A stretch of DNA of 64,000 nt, from positions 13,516,001 through 13,580,000 of the forward strand of contig OX442319.1 in assembly GCA_949358305.1 (NCBI GenBank). The letters run 5' to 3'. The notes under the pieces were generated by a model, which was not told where the DNA came from, did no database searches, and worked only from the letters and a program-made list of their open reading frames with translations. The position numbers and the translations under genes were made by a program. Shown here in pieces: positions 33,563 to 44,323 of the stretch. Position 1 is the first letter of the stretch. Every line of letters starts with the position of its first letter. This DNA comes from Strigamia acuminata. Taxonomy: Eukaryota > Arthropoda > Chilopoda > Geophilomorpha > Linotaeniidae.

Positions 33563-34470
33563 ATGATGATGACGATTGGTGTGTTTCTGGTTTTGTCCGT
33601 AGTCGCCGTCGCTGGCAATGTGCTGGAATTTGAGCCTGACGAAGCGGGCTGCGATGAGGTCAAAGTAAGGGATTTCTTTTAGAAAAATTGAATTTAGAGT
33701 TCCATAATTCGTGTTAATTATTTAGAAAATACTTAGCAGTACTCCGGAAGTATTCATGCAGATGAAAATCCCGAAAGCAGACAGTAATTATCCAGACGAA
33801 TTCGTAAGGAAGGAATTGTCGCCTCTTTTTCAGAATGTCTCAGTAAGTATTTGCAGCACACTCACTTCAGGCGGGAGTGACTTGACTAGACATTCAAGCA
33901 GTTGGAAATGTGGGAATTAGTTGGAAATGCAGCCAAATAGTTGGAAATTAATGTGTTCTTCAGTCCGGAATCCGGATATGGATCGATTCAAGAAGCAGCC
34001 ATTGCTTAGTTGAAATTTTATATAATAAGATAGGTGGCGTTACGAGTGCGTACGCGTCACAAATTAACAAGATTTAAACATGGAGTCAGAACACTCCAGA
34101 AATCTAGCAAAATAGTAGAAAATCTTGGAAATCAGTAGGAAATGTAGGAAATGTAGGAAAGCAGTAGGATTATCCATTCTAGTTGTAACATTTTTTTCTC
34201 ATTTTAGACAGCGGACGAATTTATTCGTATTCTACTTGATTGTAGTCTGGTTATGCCACCCACTCAATATTTGGTATGAAATTTGACATTTTTTAAACCG
34301 TTTTATATTCTATTGATTTAAAAAAAAATTATGAATAAAATAGATTGAAGAAATGTGTGCCATGGATATGATTCGAGAGGTAAGTAAAAACTGCTGAAGA
34401 TTAGATTCCATTTTAATTCCATCACTCTGTTATTCAGGTTTGTTCCAAGAACCGTAAAAAATGCACATGA
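33563..34470 (+). CDS. Small secreted four-cysteine protein, copy F
   Basis: Exons 33563-33664, 33726-33842, 34208-34273, 34344-34379 and 34438-34470 give 117 aa, all introns in phase 0. Signal peptide MTIGVFLVLSVVAVAG; Cys in EAGCDEVK (exon 1), LLDCSLVMPP (exon 3), EEMCAMDM (exon 4) and VCSKNRKKC (exon 5, with one extra Cys). Exon count, phases, lengths and Cys placement parallel copies A-E although residue identity is low, so I infer a second subfamily. A 5' UTR intron (donor GATTAAG/GTAAAA at about 33480, acceptor GTGTTTAG at 33552) is probable. The upstream block CTCAAAGATCTCTATTCGAT is repeated before gene G. Function unknown. Confidence 0.75.
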
Positions 34471-35041
34471 ATATATTATTATAGGTTGAAAAGACTATTG
34501 TATTTATTTTTTTTGTTAAGATATACGTGTTAATAAACCTATTGCATTTGAAATCAAACTTTCTGTAACGTAACCGGTGGAGGGGTGTATGAAAGTTGGT
34601 CCGAAACCACAGAAACGCTCGTAAATCGATCTGTAAAATTATATAAGTTTGTAGAGGGAGGCCAGGCGTTTCTTTTTCCGTAAAAAAATCCAGGAAATGA
34701 TGATTTCTTCGCGTCAAAAACGACGAAAAACGACACAAAGATGGCGGAAAGCCTTTGATTTAAGTTTCTATAGCAAGCAGTATTTCAGAATTGAATTGTT
34801 GTGGTTTAAGCTATAATTTCTAATTCATAAATGCAAGAATGCGCATTGTACAATTGTAAAACTGTATTGTTGGGTTGGTTACCGTTGACAACCGAGAAAG
34901 AATAAATTAGTAGTGGTCTCAAAGATCTCTATTCGATTAAGGTAAAACCTAAATCGAAATTGTGCACAAAATGAGACTAATGGCTAATTCATTGACTACT
35001 GTGTGTGTTTAGATTGCAGGAGATTAAACTGGTTGAAGTGG

Positions 35042-35210
35042 ATGATGATGATTGGTGTGCTTTTGGTGTTGTCAGTAGTCGCCGGCGATGTGGAGGTGGA
35101 GGAATTTAAGCCTAACCAAGCGGACTGCGATGAGGTCAAAGTAAGGGATTGATTTCTTTTAGGAAAGAAAGTTTGGTTTGGGAATTTGGGTGTTTGTGCA
35201 ACAACTGAAT

Positions 35211-35241
<31 letters not shown>

Positions 35242-35922
35242 GAAAATACTTTCTAGTACTCCGGAAGTATTCATGCAGCTGAAAGTCCCTGAAGAAGATA
35301 AAGATGATCCATACGAATTCGTAAGGGAGGAATTGTTGGATCTTTTTAAAGATATCTCGGTAAGTGTGTACGGTGGAGAACACTCACTTGTGCAGCGGCG
35401 AGACTACGGTTGACATTCAAGCAGAACAAATCAGTAAGACATTTAACAAATTAGTAAGAAATTTAACAAATCAATAAGAAATCTAGGAAATTCGTAGGAA
35501 ATCTAGGAAATTCGTAGGAAATCTATAGAAAATCTAGGAAATCTATAGAAAATCTATAGAAAATCTATAGAAAATCTAGGAAATCTATAGAAAATCTAGG
35601 AAATCTATAGAAAATCTATAGAAAATCTAGGAAATCTATAGAAAATCTGGGAAATCTATAGAAAATCTAGGAAATCAGTAAGGAGTTGCTAGGAAATCTA
35701 AGAAATCAGTAGGAAATCTTGCAAATCCGTATGAAACCTAGCAAACCGGTAGGAAATCCGTGAGAAATCCATTGTTGTACTAACGTATTTTTCCTATTTT
35801 AGACGGCGGAAGAATTTATTTCTATTCTAATTGATTGTACCGGTAGTTTTGTTGCGCCACCCACCAAATATTTGGTAGGAATAAAATTGAAGTTTCTCAA
35901 CTGTTTTATATCTTATCAATTA

Positions 35923-35953
<31 letters not shown>

Positions 35954-36070
35954 GCAGATTGACGAAGTTTGTGTCATGATTAAGGTTCGAGAAGTAAGTA
36001 CAACGTTGAAGATTACATTTCATTTTAATTCCATTACTCTGTTATTCAGGTTTGTCCCAAGATACGATAA
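35042..36070 (+). CDS. Small secreted four-cysteine protein, copy G
   Basis: Exons 35042-35140, 35243-35359, 35803-35874, 35958-35993 and 36050-36070 give 114 aa, all introns in phase 0. It is a tandem duplicate of copy F (offset about 1.48 kb, upstream and downstream flanks included). Signal peptide MMIGVLLVLSVVAGDV; Cys in QADCDEVK, LIDCTGSF, DEVCVMIK and VCPKIR. Exon 2 is closely similar to copy F (KILSSTPEVFMQLKVP). Exon 3 has a two-codon insertion relative to F, and the C-terminus is three residues shorter. Intron 2 holds a 20-bp minisatellite. Like F, it has a probable 5' UTR intron ending GTGTTTAG before ATTGCAGGAG. Confidence 0.75.
35440..35780. repeat. 20-bp minisatellite AAATCTATAGAAAATCTAGG, gene G intron 2
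   Basis: Present in gene G; a much shorter trace (AATCTAGCAAAATAGTAG, GGAAATGTAGGAAATG) lies in intron 2 of F, so it expanded after the duplication. Confidence 0.9.
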
Positions 36071-36500
36071 ACACGCAAATGAATATATTATTAGCTTAAA
36101 AAACTATTTGTATTTTGTTGTTAATTTGTGGTTATTTAGTTGTTAATAAAACTATTGCATTTGAAATCAAACATTCTGTAATATCACGGATCGGGGTGGG
36201 GGGAGGGGGGGGGTATGAAAGATGTCCCGAAATGCATAGGAACGGTCGTAAATCGTATACGTTTGTGGAGGGAGGCCAGACGTTTATTTTGCCGTAAAGA
36301 AATTTCGGAAAAGATGATTTGTTCGGGTCTAAAACGACGAAAGAATTCGACGCACGCGATACGTTTTTATGCACAAAACGGATGAAAATAGACATTTCGC
36401 TGTGATTGGCTGAAAATTGTCCGTGCAGTCGACGTGTACAATATTTTACCAATATTTAAAGGGTCGTCCATGTTTTTAGTCAGTAGTTTAATAGACAGCA

Positions 36501-36857
36501 ATGGCGACACAGTCGACGTCGACAGTTCGCGTTGGTAAGAAAGCGAATAAACGGTTCAATGTGATGGAATTCAATCGGGAGTGGAGGAAGAACAAAAATA
36601 GGACGTGGAAGAAGGATGGTAAAAGGCAGAAGAAAGGTGGAAGTAAGAAGAAACAGAATTGTTTGAACGAGGCGTCGATGGACGAAGGCAGCAGCAGTGG
36701 AAGCGATGGCGCGGATTTGCAATCGGGACGGACCGAGAAGAGGAAACTGGAATGGTCGGCGGAGAAGCCGCCCGCGAAAATACCCAAGTTGGAGTTGGAG
36801 AGAGTTGTCGTCGTTGGACATGCATTTTCGAAAAGCGTGCCGATGGAAATGGGATAA
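36501..36857 (+). CDS. Small lysine-rich protein, unrecognised
   Basis: A 118-aa single-exon ORF. The N-terminal half is strongly basic (RFNVMEFNREWRKNKNRTWK, then KKDGKRQKKGG), the middle is Ser/Gly-rich (DEGSSSGSDG), and a PPAKIPK segment is followed by a short hydrophobic VVVVGHAF. This looks like a nuclear or nucleolar protein, but I know no family match. Supporting a gene: an inverted CCAAT box (GATTGGCTG, about 36404), an ATG in good context (CAGCAATGG) and AATAAA shortly after the stop (about 36908). Against: no splice evidence and no homolog recognised. Confidence 0.45.
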   Translation: MATQSTSTVRVGKKANKRFNVMEFNREWRKNKNRTWKKDGKRQKKGGSKKKQNCLNEASMDEGSSSGSDGADLQSGRTEKRKLEWSAEKPPAKIPKLELERVVVVGHAFSKSVPMEMG

Positions 36858-37162
36858 ATTTTGGATATTTATGTGATTTTGCGACATAAACCTTCATTTT
36901 TAGTACGAAATAAATAAAAAAATTGACTTTTAAAATCCATTTTAAGACTAGAAATTGCAATTTTAGACCTAAAACGCCATTTTCAGATTAGGAATTGCAA
37001 TTTTAGACGCAAAAACTATTTATTTAAAAGCCTCACTTGATTTTAATGGTGAATATTGTAATTTTAGACGTTTAATTCCAGCTTTCTATCTGTTTTTATC
37101 GTAGAACTCTGCGATAACTACGTGTGTAGAATGTGGATGGCACTGTGGAACTACCGTAGGTG

Positions 37163-38808
37163 ATGTCGAAAATGGCGCTTAGGATCGCTGCGAATTTGTC
37201 GTTTCTGTTTAAGGAGCACAGCAGTTTGCTGGACCGCTATACGGCAGCGAAAAAAGTTGGTTTTAAAGGAGTGGAAGTTGCGTTTCCGTATGATGTGCCG
37301 GTCGAAGAGTTGGCGGCGCATAAGATCAACACGGGGCTTGAACAGGTGTTGATTAACAGTTGGCCAGGTGACTAGGGCACCGTGCTACATAATATAGCAA
37401 ATGAAATGTTTTGGCCTAACTTGAATTTTTTGACAGAAAATAAATAATCTTTTAACCTTTAATTGAATTTTCTTTGAACTAAAATAAATTTTTTGGGCCT
37501 AAAGTCAATTTTTTCGGCCTAAAATCGAATTTTTTGTATTGTTTTAGAAATTGTTTATTTACTTTTGTTTTATTTTCCATAGGGGATTTGACCAAAGGAG
37601 AACTGGGTTTAGCTGCAATCCCAGGAAGACAAGAGGAGTTTTTAAAGACGTTGGATGTTTCTATTGAATATGCAAAGGCTTTGGATTGTAGCCGGTAAAC
37701 AACCGGTTGAGATTTTATTTTTGGAATAGTTTTTTCAAGCGAAGTTTTGTTTTAGACTTCATATTGTAGCTGGGAAAAAGGATGGTGGCTTTCGGGAGGA
37801 GGAAATGGATTTGGTTTATGAGGAAAACATAAAAATTGCTGTGGAGAAGATGGAAAAGGTTGCATGTTCTGGCAAAATTTAATCAATTTTAGATGAATTT
37901 TGACAAAATTTGATCAATTTTAGATGAATTTGATCAATTTTAGATGAATTTTGACAAAATTTGATCAATTTTAGATGAATTTGATCAATTTTAGCTGAAT
38001 TTTGACAAATTTTGATGAATTTTAGATGAATTTTGACAAAATTTGATGAATTTTAGATGAATTTTGACAAAATATGATCAATTTTAGATGAATTTTGTCA
38101 AAATTTAATCAATTTTAGATGAATTTTGACAAAATTTAATCAATTTTAGATGAATTTTGACAAAATTTAATCAATTTTAGATGAATTTTGACAAAATTTA
38201 ATCAATTTTAGATGAATTTTGACAAAATTTAATCAATTTTAGATGAATTTTGACAAAATTTCATCAATTTTAGATGAATTTTGACGAAATTCTTTTCTTT
38301 CTCCAGCTGAAAATCGTTTCCCTCATTGAACCAATTAACAACTATTCAGTGCCAAATTACTACATGAACAACTACCAAAAAGCGTTGAAAATAGTTCAAA
38401 AAATAAACAGCCCGTACCTGAAAATCCAATTGGCAAGTACCAAACACGAAAATGATTTATCAAAATTAAATTCTATTATTTTTCACAGGATTTTTATCAT
38501 CTGCAAATCTTGTGTGGAAACTTAACAAACAACATCAAAGATTTATTGCCATTCGTCGGTAGAAATCTCTTATTAATTTTTTATTTTAATTTTTTATTTA
38601 ATCTGATTATTTTCTTACAGGCCACATTCAAATTGCTCAAGTTCCTGACAGAAACGAACCAAACACATTTGGCGAAATCAATTACAAATATGTGTTTGAT
38701 TTGCTCGCCGAGTTGGGATATTCTGGATGGATCGGATGTGAATACAACGCCAAGTCCGACGTTGCGGAAGGATTGACCTGGGTCCAAGAATTTGGTCTAA
38801 AACTATAG
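37163..38808 (+). CDS. HYI: Putative hydroxypyruvate isomerase
   Basis: Exons 37163-37367, 37583-37694, 37756-37858, 38307-38432, 38489-38558 and 38621-38808 give 267 aa, the usual length. The enzyme interconverts hydroxypyruvate and tartronate semialdehyde, with a TIM-barrel fold. Conserved blocks: LRIAANLSFLFKE at the N-terminus, GFKGVEVAFPYD, LGLAAIPGRQEEF, LHIVAGKK, IEPINNYSVPNYYM, DFYHLQILCGNLTNNI, the HIQIAQVPDRNEPNTFGEIN segment and GWIGCEYNAK near the C-terminus. The start is MSKMALR; the internal Met at 37172 is an alternative. Intron 4 has a GC donor (CAATTG/GCAAGT). Intron 3 is filled by a 31-bp minisatellite. Cytosolic; no signal peptide. Confidence 0.93.
37880..38290. repeat. 31-bp minisatellite in HYI intron 3
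   Basis: The unit is CAATTTTAGATGAATTTTGA followed by CAAAATTTAAT, about 13 full or partial copies. It runs up to about 20 bp before the exon 4 acceptor. Confidence 0.9.
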
Positions 38809-39818
38809 ACATTGTGGGTGTAGGACCACATTTGCGATCGTGAAAATTGGTCTCAAAATTGCGACGTTTTGAATTTGCGACGAATTAAAAATAAAATAAA
38901 ATTAAAAAATTAAATAAAATAATAATAAATAATGTTGCTGTATTTCTCACACAAAAGATTATGGAAAAATAATTTGATTATAAAAGATTGTATAAATTTT
39001 TAATGTTTTCTTTTTTATTGTATTCAATTCAACACCAAGTAATGCTATTTAACAATTTAAAATTTAATTATCATGGAACAAAATTCCTCAAAGAATAATT
39101 AATAATGGCTGGAAAATCACTATTTTTTGGCCGCATTTGAGCGCTCGAATGCTGCTAGTTTAATTTAAAATCCCGTCTTATTAAAACGGTTTCCATGTTG
39201 CTTGATACAACAACAATTAACTGCAAAAGTGGAAGTTGATCCAAATTATTGCGCTGCAGTGAAGTTCCAATTGTTGCGCTGCAGTGAAGTTCCAATTGTT
39301 GCGCTGCAGTGAAGTTCCAATTGTTGCGCTGCAGTGAAGTTCCAATTCGCTGCGCTGCAGTGAAGTTCCAATTGTTGCGCTGCAGTGAAGTTCCAAATTG
39401 TTGCGCTGCAGTGAAGTTTCAATTGTTACGTTGCAGTGAAGTTCCAATTCGCTGCGCCGCAGTTATCCAAGGGGCAGCTTTTGCAGTTAGCAAAATAAAA
39501 TGGAAAAGAAATTTGTGCGTGTATAAATAGTTTTTCTTTATTCACTTTTTGCGTTGTTAGCTTTTTTTCGTACAAGATAGGATTAAAAATTTTGCTGTTT
39601 ATTGTCGTAAAGTAGAAGAAAAGTTGATGTTTTTTGTTTTTTTTAGTTTTTTATGTGAGGTGCTGTTCTGAAGCAACGAAAAATGGACACAAAAGAATTT
39701 ATGATGACACCCATTTGCACGAGGGACACTCGGCGGCTAAACAGGAGCGAAAACTCTTTAAAAAAATCGTTCTCAAACTCCCGGCTAGCACGAAGTCAGG
39801 CCTCGGACAAATGGAGTG
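38809..39818. repeat. Intergenic region with 25-bp GCTGCAGTGAAGTTCC repeat
   Basis: 39240-39450 holds about nine copies of GAAGTTCCAATTGTTGCGCT+GCAGT. AT-rich sequence surrounds it. It lies between the 3' ends of HYI (+) and the following minus-strand gene. ORFs on either strand are repeat artefacts. Confidence 0.85.
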
Positions 39819-42528
39819 TCATGGGGTTGGGACAAAAGCTCGAATGGCATTGAGGCAATAAATAAACCAAAATCCGCCGGCATAGAAAACGGGCACCAAT
39901 TGACGAAGAGGGTATCCAGCCCAGTTGCCGCCCTCGTCCTCGCCGTCACCGTCGCCTTCTTCTTCGCCCTCCTCGCCCTCTTCATCCTCGTCCTCTTCCT
40001 CTTGACTGCCGCCTTCACCGGCTCCACCTTCAACCAATCAGTTTAGATTCATTAATCTTGTTGCACCAATTTTAGACTAGAAATATGCATTTTTTGGTTT
40101 ACCCGTGCAAATTTAAGACAAAAATGCAATTTTTCGTACAAAACGACGATTTGTCGCAGAAAATTGCAATTTAAACACGACAAAATCCAAGAAATCTTCG
40201 AAAAACTCAAAAATAACGAGAATAACACGAGAAATTTCGAGAATACTCGAGAATAACACGAGAAAACTCGAGAATAACACGAGAAAACTCGAGAAAACAC
40301 GAGAAAACTCGAGAAAACACGAGAATAACATAAAAACTCGAGAATAACTCGAGAATAACATGAAAAAACTCGGGACTAACACGAGAAACTGGAATATAAC
40401 ACGAGAAAACTCGAGAAAACACGAGAAAACTCGAGAAAACTCGAGAAAACTCGAGAAAACACGAGAAAACTCGAGAAAACACGAGAAAACTCGAGAATAA
40501 CATGAAAACTCGAGAAAACACGAGAATAACATGAAAACTCGAGAATAACATGAAAAAACTCGAGATTAACACGAGAAAAGTGGAAAATAAAACGAGAAAA
40601 CTCGAGAAAACACGAGAATAACATGAAAACTCGAGAATAACACGAGAAAACTGGAATATAACACGAGAAAACTCGAGAAAACACGAGAATAACATGAAAA
40701 CTCGAGAATAACATGAAAAAACTCGAGACTAACACGAGAAAAGTGGAAAATAACACGAGAAATCTCGAAAATAGCGGGAGAAAACATGAGAAAAGTCTAG
40801 TCTATTTTACTTTGCGATCCAGCTTGCGATCCAGCTTTAGATCCAGCTTTAGAACCAGCTTGAGATCCAGCTTGAGATCCACCACCACCAGCTCTAGATC
40901 CAGCTCTAGATCCAGTTTTGGTCCCAGCTTGAGATCCACCCCTGGTTCCAGCTTGAGATCCACCCTTTGTTCCAGCTTGAGATCCAGCCTTGGTTCCAGC
41001 TTGAGATCCACCCTTGGTTCCAGCTTGAGATCCACCCTTGGTTCCAGCTTGAGATGTACCCTTGGATCCAGCTGTTTTGGTCGCTTTGGATTTTTGTTTG
41101 GAGGCACCACTTGTAGCGCTTGCATTGCTTTTACTGCCGACCGAAGACTTGCGACTGCCAGACCTTCAAATCAAACAACAACTACAATTAATGAAAATCG
41201 CTTTTGCATCAAATTAGACAATTTTTCAGCAAAATCCATCATTTTTATGAAAACCTAGCATTTTTGCACATCAAGATGCAGTTTTTATCAAAATCCATCA
41301 TTTCTGCATCTAAACATGCAGTTTTTAATGAAAATCAATCATTTCTGCATCCAAACATGTAGTATTTAAATAAAAATCAATCATTTCTGCATCTAAACAT
41401 GCAGTTTTTAATGAAAATCAATCATTTCTGCATCTAAACATGCAGTTTATAATGAAAATCAATCATTTCTGCATCTAAACATGCAGTTTATAATGAAAAT
41501 CAATCATTTCTGCATTTAAACATGCAGTTTATAATGAAAATCAATCATTTCTGCATCTAAACATGCAGTTTATAATGAAAATCAATCATTTCTGCATCTA
41601 AACATGCAGTTTTTATCAAAATCCAGGATTTTTGCACATGAAGATGCAGTTTTTACGAAAATCCATCATTTTTACATCTAAACATGTAGTATTTAAATAA
41701 AAATCAATCATTTCTGCATCTAAACATGCAGTTTATAATGAAAATCAATCATTTCTGCATCCAAACGTGCAATTTTTAATGAAAATCAATCATTTCTGCA
41801 TCCAAACATGCAGTATTTAATGAAAATCAATCCTTTTTGTACTTGAACATGCAGTATTGAACGAAAATAGATCATTTCTGCATCTAAACATGCAGTTTTT
41901 AATGAAAATCAATCATTTCTGCATCCAAACATGTCGTATTTAAATGAAAATCAATCATTTCTGCATCTAAACATGTCGTATTTAAATGAAAATTGATCAT
42001 TTCTGCATCTAAACATCTTTCTCTAAATTCGCCACCCAAAAATGCTCACTCACCTTTCCGAAATGGATGAACTCAGCCTTTTCTCGAGCCCTTTATAAAT
42101 CTCGCATTCCTCCTCCTTCAACTTCTAAAAAGAAGCATGAAAAACCACCGAAAAGCACGGCCAAAACGAAATCTCCACAATACCGCCAATCTCTGAATGC
42201 TCCTCTGCTGACTCTCCAAATCGTTCAGATCCTCCTCCTGGCCCGCTTCAGACGCGCTCGCGCTCCGACCTCCCTTCGACGGAGAAGCCGCAGTGCCAGT
42301 GGCGGTGCCAGTATCGCCCGCTTCGCCGGTATCGACGCCTTCCTCTCCCGCCTCGCCTTCCTCTCCCACCTCCGCCTCCTCCTCAATCGGTTCGGCCCCC
42401 GGACTACCGGTCGCGCCGGCCTCGCCAGTATCGCCAGTCTCTCCGGCCTCGGCGCCTTCCGGTCCCGCAGTTTTCTCATCGTCTTCGGCGATTGGCTCCT
42501 CGCTTTCAACCGGCCCTTTATTGGCCAT
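39819..42528 (-). CDS. Unrecognised protein: acidic N-term, coiled coil, GSQAGTK repeats, membrane tail
   Basis: Exons 42184-42528, 42054-42124, 40811-41163 and 39819-40027 give 325 aa with phases 0, 2 and 1 all matching. Residues 1-95 are Gly/Glu-rich (MANKGPVESEEPIAEDDEKT). Residues about 100-140 form a charged helix (LNDLESQQRSIQRLAKLKEE, then YKGLEKRLS). Exon 3 encodes heptad-like GSQAGTK/GGSQAGT repeats. Exon 4 has a GEGGSQEEEDEDEEGEE run and ends with a hydrophobic segment (RQLVPVFYAGGFWFIYCLN) 9 residues from the C-terminus. That looks like a tail-anchored or single-pass membrane protein. The composition carries across the exon 3/4 join (GSQAGSQ-S-GGAGEGGSQ), which supports the model. 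Function unknown; alternative termination inside intron 3 after SKID is possible. Confidence 0.6.
40195..40790. repeat. AACTCGAGAAAACACGAG repeat, intron 3 of the unrecognised gene
   Basis: Interlaced 9-18 bp units (ACTCGAGAAAAC / ACACGAGAATAAC) over about 590 bp. They create long false reverse ORFs of FSCYSRVF type. Confidence 0.9.
41235..42010. repeat. 41-bp minisatellite, intron 2 of the unrecognised gene
   Basis: The unit is AATGAAAATCAATCATTTCT followed by GCATCTAAACATGCAGTTTAT, about 18 copies with substitutions. Confidence 0.9.
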
Positions 42529-43617
42529 TTCGTCGATTCAGTTCTACTAAATCGGCCCAACGGTATTCAGCCTCGATAAAACGCTCTAGTTACTTACTTG
42601 ACCTATTTTTTTGGGGGAAGTTTAAAGTTTTGCACCCACACGTACTGGGGAAGAGAAGAAAAGCGCGGCAAATTATGGAACGTTTTTCGGATTTAAAATT
42701 TGATTGTGCGTTACCGGTGAGGCTGACGATTCTTTTAATTTTGGTTCATCCGTTTCTAGTTTTAGTTCGAATTTGTGCTGTATAATTTCTTCATGTTTTT
42801 TGTTTTCTTCCGAGGGCGAAATCTTAAAGAAGTTTAATCGACGGTCTTCTCGAACCGTTTGTGGGGGCGACACGCGGTTGGTATGGAAACGGGGCTTTTG
42901 TCCGGGTGGACGCTCTGGTGGCAGTTTGTGGTAGTGGGGATGGCGCTAGTGCGCGCATGGTACTGATGGCGATTTGCTAGTTTAATTGACGAAAGAATGT
43001 GTATACTTTTTCGTTGAATATAGAGGGTGTTCACAAAGTCTTTAGACAATTTTTACACACTAAAATGCATATTAATAAGTTGCTATTTAAGTTTTTATTC
43101 ATGAAATGTTTCTTATTTCAGAGATCAATCAGCGCTACCGGTATGCAGTCCTTTGTGGATTTATTCGTATCATACATGACCACATCACCATGCAAGAAGA
43201 TACTCGTCGCTCAGCAAGGCGGTTTGTTTGGCTCAAACATTAATATTGAGATCGTCATCTTCAATTGACGGGGGTTGTATCTATTTGTACCAGAATAATA
43301 CAACGATTTCGAGTGACAAGCAAGAAGAAACTAAAACTAATCTGTCTTTCATTCTGTTGTCAGGAAATATGTACACTTGCTTGGATTAAGGAATTTGACC
43401 AATTATCCAATAGAAACATGCGTATCATGAATCCCACCAATCCTGAGACGCACGAACTAATCCAGGACAAGAAATTGAAAGTGGATACCCGGGACCGGAA
43501 GTGGATACCCAGGACTCATTCCAAAGGCACGCATTAATCCTTTAATCTGAATTGTGTCATTTCCAGAACCAAACTGATTCTTTCATGACCGCTTTCCGCT
43601 GTATTTGAATTCATATA
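42529..43617. other. Intergenic; unassigned ORFs
   Basis: The first part should hold the promoter of the 42528 gene. Plus-strand frames at about 43112-43268 (MQSFVDLFVSYMTTSPCKK) and 43369-43537 (EICTLAWIKEFDQLSNRNMR) follow acceptor-like CAG sites but match nothing I know and lack a start exon. They may belong to the retrotransposon whose RT tail follows. Confidence 0.35.
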
Positions 43618-43941
43618 TTGTCGTTGGTGAACCTACTGCTCCTCTTCAATTTGTCGTCATTGTGTGATGCTCTCCGCAATCCTGCTCATCCCGCGCATTT
43701 CATCACCAACCAATACCACCCGGAGGCTTTCGTTCGCACCACTCGCAGACACATGTTTGAACCGGCCACACATATCACTGCATATTTGTCGAAATCGTTC
43801 CCATTTCGGTGTTTCTCGTCTTGGAACAATCTCCCCATCGAGCTTCGTTCTTCCGCCCTGGACTGTTCTTCAGCTATGTGTGTGTCTCATTGCCGTCATT
43901 TCCATCGGCGCCTACATCGTCACTTATTATCTGTTCAATAA
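43618..43941 (+). pseudogene. C-terminal fragment of a non-LTR reverse transcriptase
   Basis: The frame contains YHPEAFVRTTRRHMFE, then SFPFRCFSSWNNLPIELRSS, the pattern ...R.T...F..P..RT...SF..R....WN.LP..IR that ends jockey/CR1/RTE-type polymerases and related ORFs. Only the tail is present, so it is a 5'-truncated insertion. Confidence 0.6.
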
Positions 43942-44323
43942 TCATTTTCACACTTGTATCTCATTTCTTTTTACTCTTTTGGAGTGCGATTAAATAAATA
44001 AATAGGAGCTGTGGAAGGTATGAATATCTTTATTCCAATTCTATTCTAATAAATACTTATTAATCACAACGTTGAATTTACCGCTGATTTGTATTAACGT
44101 CATCTAGTATCATTGAGCACTAACAAAAGCGACGCTTAGCTGGCGGAACCAACTTGTTCGAGCCATAATACTCGAGCAAAAGGAACTTGATCCACTTATT
44201 AAGATAGTTTTTCTTTATTACACAAATAAGTTGTTTACAAGATATTCATATTTGGTTCATTTAGGTGCTAATGTGCTATTAGGTGGATGATTACGGTTTC
44301 ATAACTGTCAAAAGCTTGTAGAT

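Noticed and set aside
40113-40787. Overlapping reverse ORFs rich in FSCYSRVF
   Set aside because: Products of the TCGAG minisatellite inside an intron; no start or splice context.
40802-41258. ORFs of LKLEPRVD or SSLRSTLGS repeats
   Set aside because: Alternative frames of the GSQAGTK coding exon.
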